DNA of 40,332 nucleotides from Butyrivibrio sp. WCD3002 (GCF_000424265.1 NZ_AUJO01000028.1:1-40332); one strand, 5' to 3'; counted from the first letter of the stretch, positions 16,984 to 26,577 are shown. Program-made: numbers and translations. The notes: a model not told the origin generated them from the sequence alone.

Positions 16984-18171
16984 ATGCCAAGAAGAGAAGA
17001 AAAGCGAAACCTTGAAACCATCCCCGTAGGTTCTTTGGGGATTATCCCACTTGAGGGCTGTCAGTCCCTTGGAGAGAAGGTAGATTATTACCTTGTTAAG
17101 TGGCGTGAGGAACGTGAGAACGAGCACAAGGGCAGCCTTGCATTTACAGGCTATGAACGTCCTTCCTACTTATTAAAAGCTCAGGTTCCGCGTTTTGGAA
17201 GCGGCGAAGCAAAGGGTGTAATCCTTCAGTCAGTTCGCGGTGACGACCTCTATATTATGGTCGATGTTTGTAACCATTCACTTACTTATCAGCTTTTTGG
17301 AAAAGAAAACCACATGTCTCCTGATGATCACTATCAGGATCTCAAGAGAATTATCGCTGCCGTTGGCGGTAAGGCAAGACGTATCACTGTCATCATGCCC
17401 TTCCTTTATGAAAGCCGTCAGCATAAGCGCACATCAAGAGAATCTCTCGACTGTGCAATAGCTCTTCAGGAGCTTGTAGGCATGGGTGTTGATAACATCA
17501 TCACCTTCGATGCTCACGATCCCAGAGTACAGAACGCTATCCCTCTTAACGGATTCGAAACTGTACGCACAACATATCAGTTTATAAAAGCACTTCTTAG
17601 AAATATTAAGGGTCTTCAGATTGACTCAGACCATATGATGGTAATAAGCCCGGATGAGGGTGGAATGAGCCGTGCTATCTATCTTGCTTCAGTTATGGGC
17701 CTTGATGTAGGTATGTTCTACAAGCGCCGTGACTACACACAGGTAGTTGATGGAAGAAATCCTATCGTTTCACACGAATTCCTTGGAACCTCTGTTGAGG
17801 GTAAGGATGTTATCATCGTTGATGATATGATCTCATCAGGTGAGAGCATGATTGACGTTGCAAGAGCTCTCAAAGAAAGAAAGGCAGCTCACATCTATGC
17901 ATTCTCAACATTTGGTCTTTTCACCAGCGGTCTTGAGATATTTGATAAGGCTTTCGAGGAAGGTCTTATTGACAGAGTACTTACTACAAACCTCATTTAT
18001 CAGACACCTGAGCTTCTCTCAAGAGAGTGGTACATCAGCTGCGATATGAGTAAATACATCGCTTACCTCATCGATACACTTAACCACGATGCTTCAATAA
18101 GCGATCTTCTTAACCCTGTGGAACGTATTAACAGCATTATTGCCAGATACAACGCAGGCGAGCTTGAATAA
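16984..18171 (+). CDS. prs: Ribose-phosphate pyrophosphokinase (long form)
   Basis: The 395-aa enzyme makes PRPP from ribose-5-phosphate and ATP for nucleotide, His, Trp and NAD synthesis. Motifs are the flexible loop YESRQHKRTSRE (142-153), the metal-binding FDAHDPRVQN (175-184) and the PRPP loop VDDMISSGES (279-288). It is about 80 residues longer than the usual ~315-aa enzyme, with an N-terminal extension of ~70 aa and insertions; I believe this long form is common in Lachnospiraceae. It starts 12 nt after dnaC, with its RBS (GTGAGG) overlapping the dnaC stop, so it is in the same operon. Confidence 0.94.
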   Translation: MPRREEKRNLETIPVGSLGIIPLEGCQSLGEKVDYYLVKWREERENEHKGSLAFTGYERPSYLLKAQVPRFGSGEAKGVILQSVRGDDLYIMVDVCNHSLTYQLFGKENHMSPDDHYQDLKRIIAAVGGKARRITVIMPFLYESRQHKRTSRESLDCAIALQELVGMGVDNIITFDAHDPRVQNAIPLNGFETVRTTYQFIKALLRNIKGLQIDSDHMMVISPDEGGMSRAIYLASVMGLDVGMFYKRRDYTQVVDGRNPIVSHEFLGTSVEGKDVIIVDDMISSGESMIDVARALKERKAAHIYAFSTFGLFTSGLEIFDKAFEEGLIDRVLTTNLIYQTPELLSREWYISCDMSKYIAYLIDTLNHDASISDLLNPVERINSIIARYNAGELE

Positions 18172-18184
18172 TTCATAAAATAAC

Positions 18185-18229
18185 GGAGGGTCATATCACT
18201 TCAATGTGATATGGCCCTCCTTCTTTTTT
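18185..18229 (+). terminator. Terminator of the dnaD-dnaC-prs operon
   Basis: A 15-bp stem (18185-18199 with 18206-18220, GGAGGG...CCCTCC) has one U-G wobble present only on the plus strand. TTCTTTTTT follows. Confidence 0.92.
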
Positions 18230-18239
18230 ACATTTATTA

Positions 18240-20798
18240 TCAGTTATTCTGCATCATCATATATGTCACGAAATGATTACCATTATTCTGGAAAAGAGTG
18301 GCAGTGTCATTTCTTCCAAGCTTATAAACCTCTCCCTTTGTAGGCTCCAACAGAACAGTATTTAAATCATTAAAGCCTATGATCATAATGCTGCTTCCAT
18401 CGTTCATGGTAGCCATTACGGGAATATCCTGATTTACATAGTAAAGCATGGCTTCCATGGGACATCCATCAAGGTCAAGGATTCTGGCAGATACAAGATT
18501 ATCTCCAAGAATATCAAGAGTAGTCTTCCCCTGATCCAGCATTGACTGAACATTTACGCTTATACCCTTGTGTTGAAGGATAAGATCAAGGCAAACTGCC
18601 GTTGAATTATCCCCCGGCATATTCTCCCACTCCTCTGCCAGATTTGTTATATACATGATCTGGTTTGATTTTAGGAGGTTTCCTCTGTACCATACATATT
18701 TTCCATAATCATCAACCACAACGCCGGGATTATTATAAGCATTATTTATGGCATCTGAGGGATTATCACAGATACTCATGGCACCATCCATATTGTAGAC
18801 ATAGTAGTAAGGATTGGTATCAACATTTCTATCCGTTGCAGCTATAACTTCCCTGCTGCCCTCATACAAAGTCATATTAGGTGTAACGGCCCTTAAGGTC
18901 TTTACATTCATATTGCTCTTTAGCATGATCTCCAGCAGATTCTTATAATCCTCTGTTGCCACCACAGTCAGATAATTGCTGCCCTTCTCTGCCTTAATGG
19001 TACTCATTATCTGATCATCCATAACACTGTCAAAGATTTCCGTCTCCGTGTTCCACACTGCCCTGCTTATTCTTATGACATTTTCATCTATGGCTACATC
19101 AGTAACAAGAGATTCTCCCGGATTATAGTTTTCAAGAATACTTCCCTCACTGTCAACGATACAGATTTTGTACATTCCATAAATCAGAGATCCCATCTGA
19201 TCGCTGTGGACATCACTCTCATGAACAAGACCGTATGTCAGGTCCTCTCCCATAAAACCAAGAACCCTTATAAAATCTCCTGCGTCAGCCTCAATCTCTG
19301 ACTGGGCCTGGGTAGAAAGATCCATGATATTAACTGTTTTTCTGTCCTCCTCCTGCCAGGCAATACTGCTGCCCGACTGAGAAATACAGTATCTGTCGTC
19401 TGAAATATTCTCTATAAGCTTCTTCTGCTCTCTGGTAGAAAGGTTAACCATATAGACATTTCCTTCAAGCATGAAAAAAAGATTACCGCTTGTTCCGGCA
19501 TAGAGCATTTTATCGTTATAGGCCTGAAGAATATCCTGATGATAATTTACAGGAATGAAAACCTGCTCCTCAATTGTGTTTAGCTGAGAGTCATAGCCAT
19601 AAACCGCAATACCGACCTTACCCTCATGCTCACCGCGGTTCATATAGCCTGAAACAGCAAACTGCACGTTTCCTGTTTCGTCCACGTTCAGGATATGTAT
19701 CCTGTTGCCCTGCCATCTTACGCGCTCATCATCGTATTCATCATTATAAAAGCCAAATGCCAGCGCCATCTTATTATCTGTGCTGTTATAGACATATAAT
19801 CTGTCCTCGCTGACAAAGGCCACGGCATTACCGCCATCACTCTCCTTAAACGGAATCTCACTATCCGAAATCCAGAGATTGATCACGTTATCGGAAAAAT
19901 CAGATTTATCTCCGTCAAATACATAATTCATCTTCCTGTCATATCCAAGAAGATATATTCTGTCTGTTGTATATCTTACCCTGAAATATTCCGTGACATT
20001 ATAAAGCTTTTCTTCTCCTGCTTTTGTCCTTTGAGTAAGCTGATAATACAATCTCATAACCGCGGTCTGTGAATGAATATCATTAACTTCAATAAGCGGA
20101 TCCGTATGGGCTGTAATATTCAGATCGCCCCAGGTTACCTGATCATAGCTGCTATGAATTGTCACATGATTAAAGGAGGTATTATCTCCATCAGCATTGG
20201 ATTCCAGATACTTTGAAAGCTCCTGTGCAGAACCCTGCTTATCAAAGGTCATTTTGTGGAAATCCGTCACAAATCTGATCTCATCATCAACATTATATTT
20301 TTCACCGGTTTCCGACCAGATTATTCTTGTATAATATCGAACCGTCTCACTGTTTACATCACAGATCATCACCAGCATATATTCCTGATTTGCATCGATC
20401 AGATCCTTTAGCTGAAAAGATCCCGTGATAATGTCGTCTTTCTGAGTAATATTCGTAATATCCGAATTCTCAACAAGACCGTCACCTGACACCTGCCTCA
20501 CTTCAAACCGCAGTCCGGAAATAAGCGTACCATAGGTATTCATATTAAAAGCAATGTTTCTTCCTGCATCAATTGGCAGCACCGTACCTCTTACATGGTT
20601 TACCATAAGCTCAGAAGAATAGCCGTGAAGCATATTTATCTCTTTTCCGTTTTCTAAAAAGGAAATTGTGGGAAATGTCGGAGCACCCATCTGTGCTGTC
20701 ATGTCCACAGTCTCTTTATTACTGAAGTGTCCTATTATAAACAACGAGAGCACAAAGACTGCTATCGTATAAAAAATCTTGATTATTGTTTTCTTCAT
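18240..20798 (-). CDS. Large membrane-anchored extracellular protein of unknown function, degenerate C39-peptidase-like C-terminus
   Basis: The 852-aa protein has one N-terminal membrane helix (TIIKIFYTIAVFVLSLFIIGHF) with an extracellular remainder. Residues about 40-280 look beta-rich. About 290-640 holds repeated short strand patterns (NRIHILNVDE, EGNVYMVNLST, SSIAWQEEDRKTVNIMDLST) like a beta-propeller. The last ~120 residues resemble a C39/papain-like domain (NSTAVCLDLILQHKGIS, DGCPMEAMLYYVNQDIPVMA, SSIMIIGFND), but the histidine usually found before the IIGF strand is absent, so it is probably inactive. I chose the ATG at 20798 (MKKTII) over a GTG at 20810, whose SD-like AGGG overlaps it. 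No function is assigned. Confidence 0.75.
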   Translation of the reverse strand: MKKTIIKIFYTIAVFVLSLFIIGHFSNKETVDMTAQMGAPTFPTISFLENGKEINMLHGYSSELMVNHVRGTVLPIDAGRNIAFNMNTYGTLISGLRFEVRQVSGDGLVENSDITNITQKDDIITGSFQLKDLIDANQEYMLVMICDVNSETVRYYTRIIWSETGEKYNVDDEIRFVTDFHKMTFDKQGSAQELSKYLESNADGDNTSFNHVTIHSSYDQVTWGDLNITAHTDPLIEVNDIHSQTAVMRLYYQLTQRTKAGEEKLYNVTEYFRVRYTTDRIYLLGYDRKMNYVFDGDKSDFSDNVINLWISDSEIPFKESDGGNAVAFVSEDRLYVYNSTDNKMALAFGFYNDEYDDERVRWQGNRIHILNVDETGNVQFAVSGYMNRGEHEGKVGIAVYGYDSQLNTIEEQVFIPVNYHQDILQAYNDKMLYAGTSGNLFFMLEGNVYMVNLSTREQKKLIENISDDRYCISQSGSSIAWQEEDRKTVNIMDLSTQAQSEIEADAGDFIRVLGFMGEDLTYGLVHESDVHSDQMGSLIYGMYKICIVDSEGSILENYNPGESLVTDVAIDENVIRISRAVWNTETEIFDSVMDDQIMSTIKAEKGSNYLTVVATEDYKNLLEIMLKSNMNVKTLRAVTPNMTLYEGSREVIAATDRNVDTNPYYYVYNMDGAMSICDNPSDAINNAYNNPGVVVDDYGKYVWYRGNLLKSNQIMYITNLAEEWENMPGDNSTAVCLDLILQHKGISVNVQSMLDQGKTTLDILGDNLVSARILDLDGCPMEAMLYYVNQDIPVMATMNDGSSIMIIGFNDLNTVLLEPTKGEVYKLGRNDTATLFQNNGNHFVTYMMMQNN

Positions 20799-20820
20799 TT
20801 CTATATGCACCCTAAATCAA

Positions 20821-20849
20821 TTGACTTATGTGTGTCATCGCGGTAATAT
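20821..20849 (+). promoter_or_regulatory. Promoter of the DUF402 gene
   Basis: TTGACT (20821-20826), a 17-nt spacer and TAATAT (20844-20849) lie about 60 nt upstream of the gene starting at 20908. Confidence 0.55.
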
Positions 20850-20907
20850 TTTTCTAACCTAAAACCGTTTCTTAATAAAAAGCGCAAATGCGCAGATTGG
20901 GGGAATT

Positions 20908-21396
20908 ATGGACCACCCAGTACTTTATCGTAAACGTGTTATTCCAAATGAGTGTATTCTGCTAAAGGATGATCACATTCTGCAATGTGATGAAAACACC
21001 ATCGTTACATCCTGGAACGCAATCCATCCGCGTTCTGATCTTTCCCATGGATATTCTTGCTACTACCTGAAAAGAGGCTACAAAATAAGCAAATTCTACA
21101 GAGCCGACTCCACACTTATGTACTGGTACTGTGACATCGTGGATTATCAGCAGGGCCCTGAGGAAAACTCTGTTTTGACCTTTGATCTTCTTGCAGACGT
21201 AGTTATATATCCCGATGGAAAAATCCGAATTCTCGACCTTGATGAACTCTCAGAAGCCTTTGAACAAAAGCTCATTGATGAGCGTCTTCTGAAAAAAGCA
21301 TTGACTTCACTGGGCGACCTCATGGATGCCATATACGAAAACAGCATATCAGCACTGGAAGCCCCCATAATCAAGGCCATATCACAAAATAGCTGA
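20908..21396 (+). CDS. DUF402 domain protein (nucleoside-phosphatase-like fold)
   Basis: The 162-aa protein matches the DUF402 family. It shows YRKRVIPNECILLKDD at the N-terminus, TSWNAIHPRSDLSHGYSCYYL, the core MYWYCDIVDY, then LTFDLLADVVIYPDGKIRILDLDEL. Family members include nucleoside di/triphosphate phosphatases (Ntdp) and FomD. They bind a divalent metal through conserved aspartates, which are present here. The C-terminal ~45 residues are helical. It has its own promoter, stands alone and converges on the SleB-like gene, with only 3 nt between the two stop codons. The exact substrate is not predictable. Confidence 0.82.
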   Translation: MDHPVLYRKRVIPNECILLKDDHILQCDENTIVTSWNAIHPRSDLSHGYSCYYLKRGYKISKFYRADSTLMYWYCDIVDYQQGPEENSVLTFDLLADVVIYPDGKIRILDLDELSEAFEQKLIDERLLKKALTSLGDLMDAIYENSISALEAPIIKAISQNS

Positions 21397-21399
21397 TTA

Positions 21400-22608
21400 T
21401 TAGTAAAATACGTGTCCGCCAATGTTTATACCGGAAAGTCCCGGGATCGGTGTTCTGAAATACACGCAATTACCTACATTTGTCACACCGCTCATGGCGG
21501 CATCTGCTGCCTGATAGCAGGACTCTGTCGCACTTCCGTTAGCCAGGGCAAGTGCAAGACGTCCGCTTCCTACAGGTGAAAACTGGCTGGACTGATAGAT
21601 AACTCCAACAACAGTATCCGGATAAACGGAGCTAAGAACTCTGTTTATTACAACTGCGCCAACTGCCACCTTACCCTCGTAAGGCTCAGCGCCGGCTTCA
21701 CAATATATCAGATTTGCCAGAAGGTATCTGTCACCTTCGGCAAAGGTGACCTCAGAAATATTTCTCCATTTTGAACTCTTAGCAAGCTTTGACAGTCTGA
21801 TTTCTTCAGCAAGCTTTGCTTCTAACTTTTTAACATCATCACTCTGAGACTCTGCAAGCTGTTCATACTCTCTTGCCTTATCCTCTATTGACTGAGCCTC
21901 TTCTTCGGCATTTGAAATATCCTGCTTATACTTTTTGATATTTCCGCTTGTGGAACTTACAAGTCCTGAAACGCGACTTTGCTCTGCTTCTACCTGGACC
22001 TTATACTCATCAAGCTCTGCCTTCTCATTATTTAACTTATCCTTTTTATCAGAGATATCCTCGCAGGTCTGCATGTATTCCTCTAGCATTTTCCTATCGT
22101 ATGCAGACAGCGCCTTAATAAGATCCTTTTGATTCAGGAAATCTCCAAAGCTCTCGTTTCCAAGCAGCATATCATAGAGAAGAACATCCTGATTCTCATA
22201 AATGAACTGAACCCGCTTTTTCATGGATGCATACTGGGCATCCTTGGTATCTATTGCAACTTCCAGCTCCGCCTCAGTATTAGCTATCTCATTTTCCTTG
22301 TCATCAATCTTGTTTTCAAGGTCGGTAAGATTATTACTGACCTCTGTAAGCTGATCGTTCAGATCATCAAGCTTGCTCTCCAGCTGACTTTTTTCTTTAT
22401 TAAGATTACTGATATCTTCTTTTTTATCACTCAGCTGATCCTTTGTATCACTCAGCTGATCCTTTGTGTCATCAAGCTTCTGCTTAGCTTCTTCCAGCGC
22501 CTTTTTAGTGGCCTCCGTCGCTCTTACATTAATTGAATAATCAGCAGATACGAAAAGAAGCGCAAGTAAAAGCAGACAGCTTAGGATTCTCCCCGGAAAC
22601 TTTTTCAC
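21400..22608 (-). CDS. Secreted coiled-coil cell-wall hydrolase with SleB/CwlJ (Hydrolase_2) domain
   Basis: The 402-aa protein has a signal peptide (MKKFPGRILSCLLLLALLFV, cleavage near residue 30), then a long coiled coil (about 32-262) with repeats such as KDQLSDTKDQLSD and many Glu/Lys heptads. The C-terminal Hydrolase_2 domain (about 290-402) has LANLIYCEAGAEPYEGKVAV with the likely catalytic Glu, then VGAVVINRVLSSVYP and QFSPV. The domain is that of spore cortex-lytic SleB/CwlJ, but with a PcsB/CwlO-like coiled coil it more likely acts in vegetative wall turnover or division. It is the last gene of a minus-strand run. No clear terminator was found in the 3 nt before the convergent DUF402 stop. 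Confidence 0.87.
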   Translation of the reverse strand: MKKFPGRILSCLLLLALLFVSADYSINVRATEATKKALEEAKQKLDDTKDQLSDTKDQLSDKKEDISNLNKEKSQLESKLDDLNDQLTEVSNNLTDLENKIDDKENEIANTEAELEVAIDTKDAQYASMKKRVQFIYENQDVLLYDMLLGNESFGDFLNQKDLIKALSAYDRKMLEEYMQTCEDISDKKDKLNNEKAELDEYKVQVEAEQSRVSGLVSSTSGNIKKYKQDISNAEEEAQSIEDKAREYEQLAESQSDDVKKLEAKLAEEIRLSKLAKSSKWRNISEVTFAEGDRYLLANLIYCEAGAEPYEGKVAVGAVVINRVLSSVYPDTVVGVIYQSSQFSPVGSGRLALALANGSATESCYQAADAAMSGVTNVGNCVYFRTPIPGLSGINIGGHVFY

Positions 22609-22686
22609 ATCGTCTCCCCTTTAACATGAATAGTTTCATTACATAAAGGTTCTGCCAACATTGGCGAAAACCTGTTCTATACCCAT

Positions 22687-23169
22687 TTAAATCTCTATAT
22701 GAATATTCTTACCGGATCTCTGATAGGGATAATATTTCACTCCTGCAGCATCAAACATTCTCTTGGATGCTCTGGTTGCTGCGGAAGATGAATATTTGTC
22801 GCTATCATATACGACAGTACGAATGCCTGCCTGGATTATCGCCTTTGCACACTCATTGCAGGGAAAAAGAGAAACATAAAGCTTTGCCCCTTCAAGACTT
22901 CCTCCCCTGTAATTAAGGATAGCATTCAGTTCACTGTGAGTTACGAAGGGATACTTTGTTGAAAGCTCATCCTCGCCATCTCTCTCCCATGGAAAATCAT
23001 CATCATCGCAGCCAAGAGGGAAACCGTTATAGCCCATAGACAAAATCTTATTGTCACCACTGACTATACAGGTTCCTACCTGTGTGCTGGGATCCTTGGA
23101 TCTCATTGCCGCAAGTTTTGCAACACCCATGAAATACTCATCCCAGGAAATATAATCCTCCCTTTTCAT
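22687..23169 (-). CDS. dCMP deaminase (ComEB-like)
   Basis: The 160-aa zinc deaminase converts dCMP to dUMP, supplying thymidylate synthesis. Zinc ligands and the proton-shuttling Glu are visible: His78 and Glu80 in THSELNAIL, Cys104 and Cys107 in FPCNECAKAI. The N-terminus (PSTQVGTCIV, GYNGFPLGCDDDDFPWERD) is the dCMP-deaminase type rather than cytidine or tRNA deaminase. Length is normal. It starts 1 nt after rpiB stops, with RBS GGAGGGG inside the rpiB end, so the two are coupled. Confidence 0.92.
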   Translation of the reverse strand: MKREDYISWDEYFMGVAKLAAMRSKDPSTQVGTCIVSGDNKILSMGYNGFPLGCDDDDFPWERDGEDELSTKYPFVTHSELNAILNYRGGSLEGAKLYVSLFPCNECAKAIIQAGIRTVVYDSDKYSSSAATRASKRMFDAAGVKYYPYQRSGKNIHIEI

Positions 23170-23170
23170 A

Positions 23171-23608
23171 TTACCCCTCCATATCTGTTATCTCTGATAT
23201 CCTTCTTGAATGCTTCTCAAGACCTGAAAAAGGTGTATTTAAAAATGTATCCACGATATCAACCACCATATCAGGTCCAATAAGTGCTCCGCCCATTGCA
23301 AGCACATTTGCATCATTGTGTTCTCTTGTAAGTCTTGCAGAATGAGGCTCGCTGCAAAGAGCACATCTTATTCCCTTAACCTTATTTGCAACAATTGAAA
23401 TACCGATTCCTGTAGTGCAGATTACGATACCTTTCTCGCATTCTCCGCTTGCTACAGCCTCAGCTGCCTTTTTACCGAATACAGGATAATCGCAGGAATC
23501 TTTATCATAGGTACCAAAATCCTTATATTCGATTCCCTTCTCCTCAAGATAAGCGATTACAACCTGCTTGCAGTCATATCCGCCGTGATCACTTCCAAGT
23601 GCTATCAT
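23171..23608 (-). CDS. rpiB: Ribose-5-phosphate isomerase B
   Basis: The 145-aa protein belongs to the RpiB/LacAB family and interconverts ribose-5-phosphate and ribulose-5-phosphate. Motifs are GSDHGGYDCK (5-14), the catalytic Cys64 in VICTTGIGISI (62-72), and HNDANVLAMGG. An allose-6-phosphate or galactose-6-phosphate role is possible, but the gene is not in a sugar operon, and RpiB is the usual housekeeping form in Firmicutes. It has a strong RBS (GAGGAGGATGAAAAA). It lies 69 nt after tsaC and just before the dCMP deaminase. Confidence 0.93.
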   Translation of the reverse strand: MIALGSDHGGYDCKQVVIAYLEEKGIEYKDFGTYDKDSCDYPVFGKKAAEAVASGECEKGIVICTTGIGISIVANKVKGIRCALCSEPHSARLTREHNDANVLAMGGALIGPDMVVDIVDTFLNTPFSGLEKHSRRISEITDMEG

Positions 23609-23677
23609 TTTTTCATCCTCCTCTATTGGATCAGGCAGGTAAAAGTAACCACCTGCTCATCACCTGATTTTATTTTT

Positions 23678-24736
23678 TTAAACTCTTACAACCTTATGTC
23701 CTGCAGCCTTTAACAGCCTGTTCATAATTGCCTGTCCGATTCCTGTATCATCAAAGCTCTCAGAGAACATCAGATTTACTTCATCATCATCGAACTGTCT
23801 TAAAATACTGAAAAGATTATGAGCAATTTCCTCTTCATCATCCCTGCTGCCGGCGATTTTTACTATATCTGCCTTGTAAAGAGACGCTGTCTCACTGGTC
23901 GCTATAACGCCGGTCTTTAATCCCTTCATAGACGCATTTTTAAGCTCGCTGTTTATATACTCTGCAACCCTTTGTGAATCACCCTCAACTATAGTGAGGT
24001 CACCCTTTGGTGCGTAATGTCTGTACTTCATTCCCGGAGCCTTGGGGGCTGCCTTAGAATTTGCATCAAGTATAGTCTTATCGACACTGACATCTCCAAG
24101 GAACTCAGTCAGATTTTCCTTTGTTATATAACCGGGTCTAAGGATCATAGGCACATCGGATGTGAGATCTATAATAGTAGATTCAAGTCCGATTCCAACT
24201 GCTCCGCCGTCTATTATCATCTCTACTCTGCCGCTTAAATCCTCAACACAATACTTTGCTTCTGTAGGACTCGGCCTTCCGGAAATGTTAGCACTTGGTG
24301 CAGCTATATATCCTCCGGACTCCCTTATAAGCTGTGCGGCAATCTTGTTACTTGGCATTCTGATTGCCACCGTATCAAGTCCGCCAGTGGTTTCATAAGG
24401 AACAGCATCCGATTTATTCATTATCATGGTAAGGGGTCCCGGCCAGTATTTTTCAGCCAGCTTATATCCCGCATCCGGTATCTCTTTAACTATCTTTTTT
24501 ATTGATTCCATATCCGCTACATGAACAATAAGCGGATTATCTGAAGGTCTCCCCTTTGCAGCATAAATTTTCATGGATGACTGAGGATTAAGAGCATCGC
24601 CGCCAAGTCCGTACACCGTCTCCGTAGGAAAAGCCACAAGACCGCCTTCCTTAATTATACTGCCTGCCCTCTTAAGAACCTTAAGAGCACTGTCATCTAT
24701 ATTTTCTTCATCAATTACTTCAACTATTGTATCCAT
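23678..24736 (-). CDS. tsaC: L-threonylcarbamoyladenylate synthase (TsaC/Sua5)
   Basis: The 352-aa Sua5-type enzyme makes threonylcarbamoyl-AMP from Thr, bicarbonate and ATP for the t6A37 modification of ANN-reading tRNAs. The YrdC domain (about 1-210) shows GGLVAFPTETVYGLGGDA, KGRPSDNPLIVHV and APSANISGRPSPT. A C-terminal Sua5 domain follows (KAPGMKYRHYAPKG...). I chose the ATG at 24736 (MDTIVEVID); the frame is open to 24790, but that would run into the end of the upstream GH18 gene and has no better RBS. It lies 20 nt downstream of GH18. Confidence 0.94.
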   Translation of the reverse strand: MDTIVEVIDEENIDDSALKVLKRAGSIIKEGGLVAFPTETVYGLGGDALNPQSSMKIYAAKGRPSDNPLIVHVADMESIKKIVKEIPDAGYKLAEKYWPGPLTMIMNKSDAVPYETTGGLDTVAIRMPSNKIAAQLIRESGGYIAAPSANISGRPSPTEAKYCVEDLSGRVEMIIDGGAVGIGLESTIIDLTSDVPMILRPGYITKENLTEFLGDVSVDKTILDANSKAAPKAPGMKYRHYAPKGDLTIVEGDSQRVAEYINSELKNASMKGLKTGVIATSETASLYKADIVKIAGSRDDEEEIAHNLFSILRQFDDDEVNLMFSESFDDTGIGQAIMNRLLKAAGHKVVRV

Positions 24737-24756
24737 TATACTTCTTTCTAACAGGA

Positions 24757-26526
24757 TCACTGCGCCATATATGCGGCAATAACATCCCATACATCAGCAC
24801 TTTCAAAACCAAGTGCCCACTCAGCAACACCGGCAATTCCGGCTGACTGCATTACGCTGAGCTTAACCTCAATTGAACGGGCTTCTTCATTCCAAATCTG
24901 AATCAGCGAACCATCTGAATCCGTAACCTCACCATAATACTGGCAGGTTTCCTCATCCCAGTTCATCTCTATACCCTTTTGATTGATAACATTGGTGGCA
25001 CCATCCATATGAAGAGCCTTACTTGAAACCTCTCCGCCTGACGTTGTCCACACTCTTGTATAGAAAGGAATGGCATTTACCAGCTTTTCAGCCGGAACCA
25101 TGGTAAGAGCCTTCTCAATTCCTTCCTGCACATAACCGATTGAAGCAACTGAACCTGCTTCATCGGATCCGCCATAATGCTCATCATAACCCATGATTAC
25201 CACATAGTCGGCAATTTCGCCCTGCTCTGTAAGATCATAATGATCATTGAACTCCATGGGTACATAATCATCAATTGAAAAGATCAGACCGTTTTGCCTG
25301 CAGGCTACTGAAAGCTCTCTCATAAACTGCATATAATCTGCACCGTAGCTTTCAGAAATTTCCTCAAAGTCTGCATTTATACCATCAAGCTCATATTCCT
25401 GAGCATTAGCTATAAGCTGAGAAATTACATTTGCTCTTGAAGCTTCATGAGACAAAACCGCCTTTGTATCAATATTGTTGCCGGAGTTAAAATTGTCAAC
25501 TACACCCCATACCTGCATACCAGCAGCATGAGCCGTTGAGACATAATCTCTTGTAGCATAGCTTATAACAGTACCTTCATTGTCACTAATAGTAAACCAT
25601 GTAGGTGCAAGCACATTAAGGGACTTGGTAGGTGCAATTATTCCATCAATCGAAGCATTACCTGCAGTTCCGCCAATAGGATGGAATCCCATATTTACCT
25701 TTCCGTCAAGTCTCTGAGTGGTAAAATCATTTAAATCCGAAGGCGCCGGCAGGCTTCCAGCAGCAGTTTCAATTGGTTCAACTGCCATTCCTTCAGGATT
25801 CTCTGCCTCTATAGCTGCCTTTGTAACCTCACCTTCACCCATAAAGTCAAGATACTTATTCTCAACGTATCCTTTATGAGCATCCCAGGTGATGATTTCT
25901 GACCATTCATCCATTTGATTGGTCACAACAGCCATTCCACCATCTACATAAGAAACAACGTCACTCTTTATTCCGCCAAGAACCCTGACCCCTGTCTTTT
26001 TCTTGACTTTAGCAAGTGTCTGAAAATAGCTTCCGGCGTAAAGTCTGATTCTGTCAGGAGAAGCAAATACCTGATAATCAATATCAGTAAATGCTTTGAT
26101 ATAGCTAAGCGCTATGTAAAGCTTTTCTCCGTCAACATATGAGATCACATATCCTGCATCACCACTCTCACCATTTGTGGCAGCCCATGCGGTCTCACCA
26201 ATTTTAGTAGTATAAGTGACATTCGGAGTTGTAAAGAAAAGCGTCTGATCAGCCTCTCCGTAATAGAACTTATTCCTTTCAATACTCTTCAAAAGTTGGT
26301 AATCAAGATAATAGACACCATCTTTTTTTACTGCCTTATCCTCTAAAACAGAATCATTATATATAATAGCCACATCCTGATCGCTTGAAATTCCGTAATA
26401 TTCAGCTAAATCTGCCTGCGTCTTGGAATATGAGAATTTCTCGATCGCAATCTGTGCTCCGTAAATCAGTCCAATAATCAAAATAAGGGCGATTATTATA
26501 ATCACCGGTACAACTTTCTTTTTCAT
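24757..26526 (-). CDS. Membrane-anchored GH18 glycoside hydrolase with SH3-like domain (YaaH/SleL-type)
   Basis: The 589-aa protein has an N-terminal membrane anchor (residues 5-28). A region of about 40-165 resembles copper-amine-oxidase-like or stalk modules. An SH3-like segment follows (about 178-228, VRVLGGIKSDV...YVENKYLDF), then a GH18 barrel (about 275-589). The active-site strand reads DGINADFE (381-388) with catalytic Glu388. The second Asp of the usual DGxDxDxE is Asn, as I recall from many spore or peptidoglycan GH18 enzymes. Aromatic strands (MGYDEHYGGSDEAG, NAIPFYTRVW) agree. It probably cuts peptidoglycan glycan strands or a chitin-like polymer at the surface. The RBS (GGAAGGAG) is 13 nt from the ATG, rather far. 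A TATAAT lies at 26559-26564 on the minus strand. Confidence 0.88.
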   Translation of the reverse strand: MKKKVVPVIIIIALILIIGLIYGAQIAIEKFSYSKTQADLAEYYGISSDQDVAIIYNDSVLEDKAVKKDGVYYLDYQLLKSIERNKFYYGEADQTLFFTTPNVTYTTKIGETAWAATNGESGDAGYVISYVDGEKLYIALSYIKAFTDIDYQVFASPDRIRLYAGSYFQTLAKVKKKTGVRVLGGIKSDVVSYVDGGMAVVTNQMDEWSEIITWDAHKGYVENKYLDFMGEGEVTKAAIEAENPEGMAVEPIETAAGSLPAPSDLNDFTTQRLDGKVNMGFHPIGGTAGNASIDGIIAPTKSLNVLAPTWFTISDNEGTVISYATRDYVSTAHAAGMQVWGVVDNFNSGNNIDTKAVLSHEASRANVISQLIANAQEYELDGINADFEEISESYGADYMQFMRELSVACRQNGLIFSIDDYVPMEFNDHYDLTEQGEIADYVVIMGYDEHYGGSDEAGSVASIGYVQEGIEKALTMVPAEKLVNAIPFYTRVWTTSGGEVSSKALHMDGATNVINQKGIEMNWDEETCQYYGEVTDSDGSLIQIWNEEARSIEVKLSVMQSAGIAGVAEWALGFESADVWDVIAAYMAQ

Positions 26527-26577
26527 CAGTAAAAACCAGCTCCTTCCAATCGCCCTACATTATAACATAAATGAATG

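Noticed and set aside
22630..22680. Hairpin between the dCMP deaminase and SleB-like genes (AGGTT...GCCAA/TTGGC...AACCT)
   Set aside because: The stem is interrupted and followed by TTTATG rather than a T-run; too weak to call a terminator.
23629..23667. Inverted repeat GCAGGT/ACCTGC between tsaC and rpiB
   Set aside because: No T-run and only 6 bp; it may form a weak hairpin but I cannot support a terminator or riboswitch.
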